Below are positions 63,761 through 64,000 of a stretch of DNA of 64,000 nt, piece after piece. Position numbers and translations under genes: made by a program. Source of the stretch: Halomonas sp. UBA3074. Its GTDB lineage: Bacteria; Pseudomonadota; Gammaproteobacteria; Pseudomonadales; Halomonadaceae. Where the stretch lies: the NCBI RefSeq assembly GCF_002366715.1, contig NZ_DFBS01000008.1:1-64000 (forward strand). Reading direction: 5' to 3'. Below the pieces are notes generated by a model that had not been told where the DNA came from, did no database searches, and saw only the letters and a list, made by a program, of their open reading frames with translations. Each line of letters begins with the position of its first letter. Position 1 is the first letter of the stretch.

Positions 63761-64000
63761 ATGACCATTCGCGTTGCCTTGCATCATCGTACGACTTACC
63801 ACTTTGACCGTCCGGTACGTCTTTCACCCCATGTCATTCGGCTGCGCCCGGCGCCCCACTGCCGTACCCATATCGAGGCTTACTCACTTAAGCTCTCTGG
63901 CGACGACCACTTTCTGAACTGGCAACAGGATCCGTTCGGCAACTTTAATGCGCGCGTCGTGTTTCCCGAGCCACGCAAGGAGTTGACCATCGCCGTCGAG
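63761..64000 (+). CDS. Transglutaminase-like protein, N-terminal part (cut by window end)
   Basis: The ATG at 63761 follows GAGGGTGG. The 80 visible residues (TIRVALHHRTTYHFDRPVRL, then LSPHVIRLRPAPHCRT and WQQDPFGNFNARVVFPE) are the bacterial transglutaminase-like N-terminal domain. The Cys-His-Asp protease domain must lie beyond the window. It belongs to the ATP-grasp/alpha-E cluster, where such proteins are usual neighbours. Confidence 0.9.
   Translation, partial: MTIRVALHHRTTYHFDRPVRLSPHVIRLRPAPHCRTHIEAYSLKLSGDDHFLNWQQDPFGNFNARVVFPEPRKELTIAVE

Overview
This looks like chromosomal DNA of a halophilic gammaproteobacterium of the Halomonadaceae (Halomonas/Vreelandella type). That is an inference from moderately high GC, slightly acidic proteins, and gammaproteobacterial gene order: hemA-prfA-prmC, lolB-ispE-tRNA-prs-rplY(CTC)-pth-ychF, and miaB-ybeZ-ybeY-corC-lnt. 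No rRNA, prophage, insertion sequence or CRISPR array was seen.

Layout. 1-5.9 kb is a visibly AT-richer, accessory-looking block on the + strand: a PstS-like periplasmic protein, a porin-like outer-membrane protein, a GGDEF-EAL c-di-GMP protein and a LuxI-fold N-acyl amino acid synthase of the exosortase-associated family. 5.9-12.2 kb holds a membrane protein, a zinc metallopeptidase, an NfsA-type nitroreductase, a pseudogene remnant, a metallophosphoesterase, a methyltransferase and a chemoreceptor. 12.3-13.7 kb carries two divergent bactofilins. 13.7-18.5 kb (- strand) is hemA-prfA-prmC followed by lrp and moeB. 18.7-26.1 kb is the + strand housekeeping run with tRNA-Gln and tRNA-Met. 26.2-30.3 kb has apeB, prc and an orphan ArsR. 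30.5-30.9 kb has three identical tRNA-Asn genes. 31.1-36.7 kb is miaB-ybeZ-ybeY-corC-lnt.

36.8-57.9 kb is a mosaic of metabolic and regulatory genes: a zinc alcohol dehydrogenase divergent from an AraC regulator broken by one in-frame stop, VOC and LysR genes, small conserved proteins, a binding-protein/chemoreceptor pair, a proline-racemase-family enzyme coupled to an MDR oxidoreductase, CorA, a GAF-PAS-GGDEF cyclase and a sodium symporter under a TPP riboswitch. 58-64 kb holds mmsA with a MerR-type operator, then a conserved set encoding a zinc metallopeptidase, an alpha-E protein, a circularly permuted ATP-grasp protein and a transglutaminase-like protein (cut by the window end). A second copy of the metallopeptidase lies at 6.7 kb.

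Two things stand out. First, the ATP-grasp/alpha-E/transglutaminase/metallopeptidase set is a poorly understood, probably peptide-forming or peptide-processing system. Second, short imperfect tandem repeats (13-22 bp, 2-5 units) recur at gene boundaries. In five genes the repeat unit contains the stop codon, and in lrp the units are translated as an N-terminal extension.
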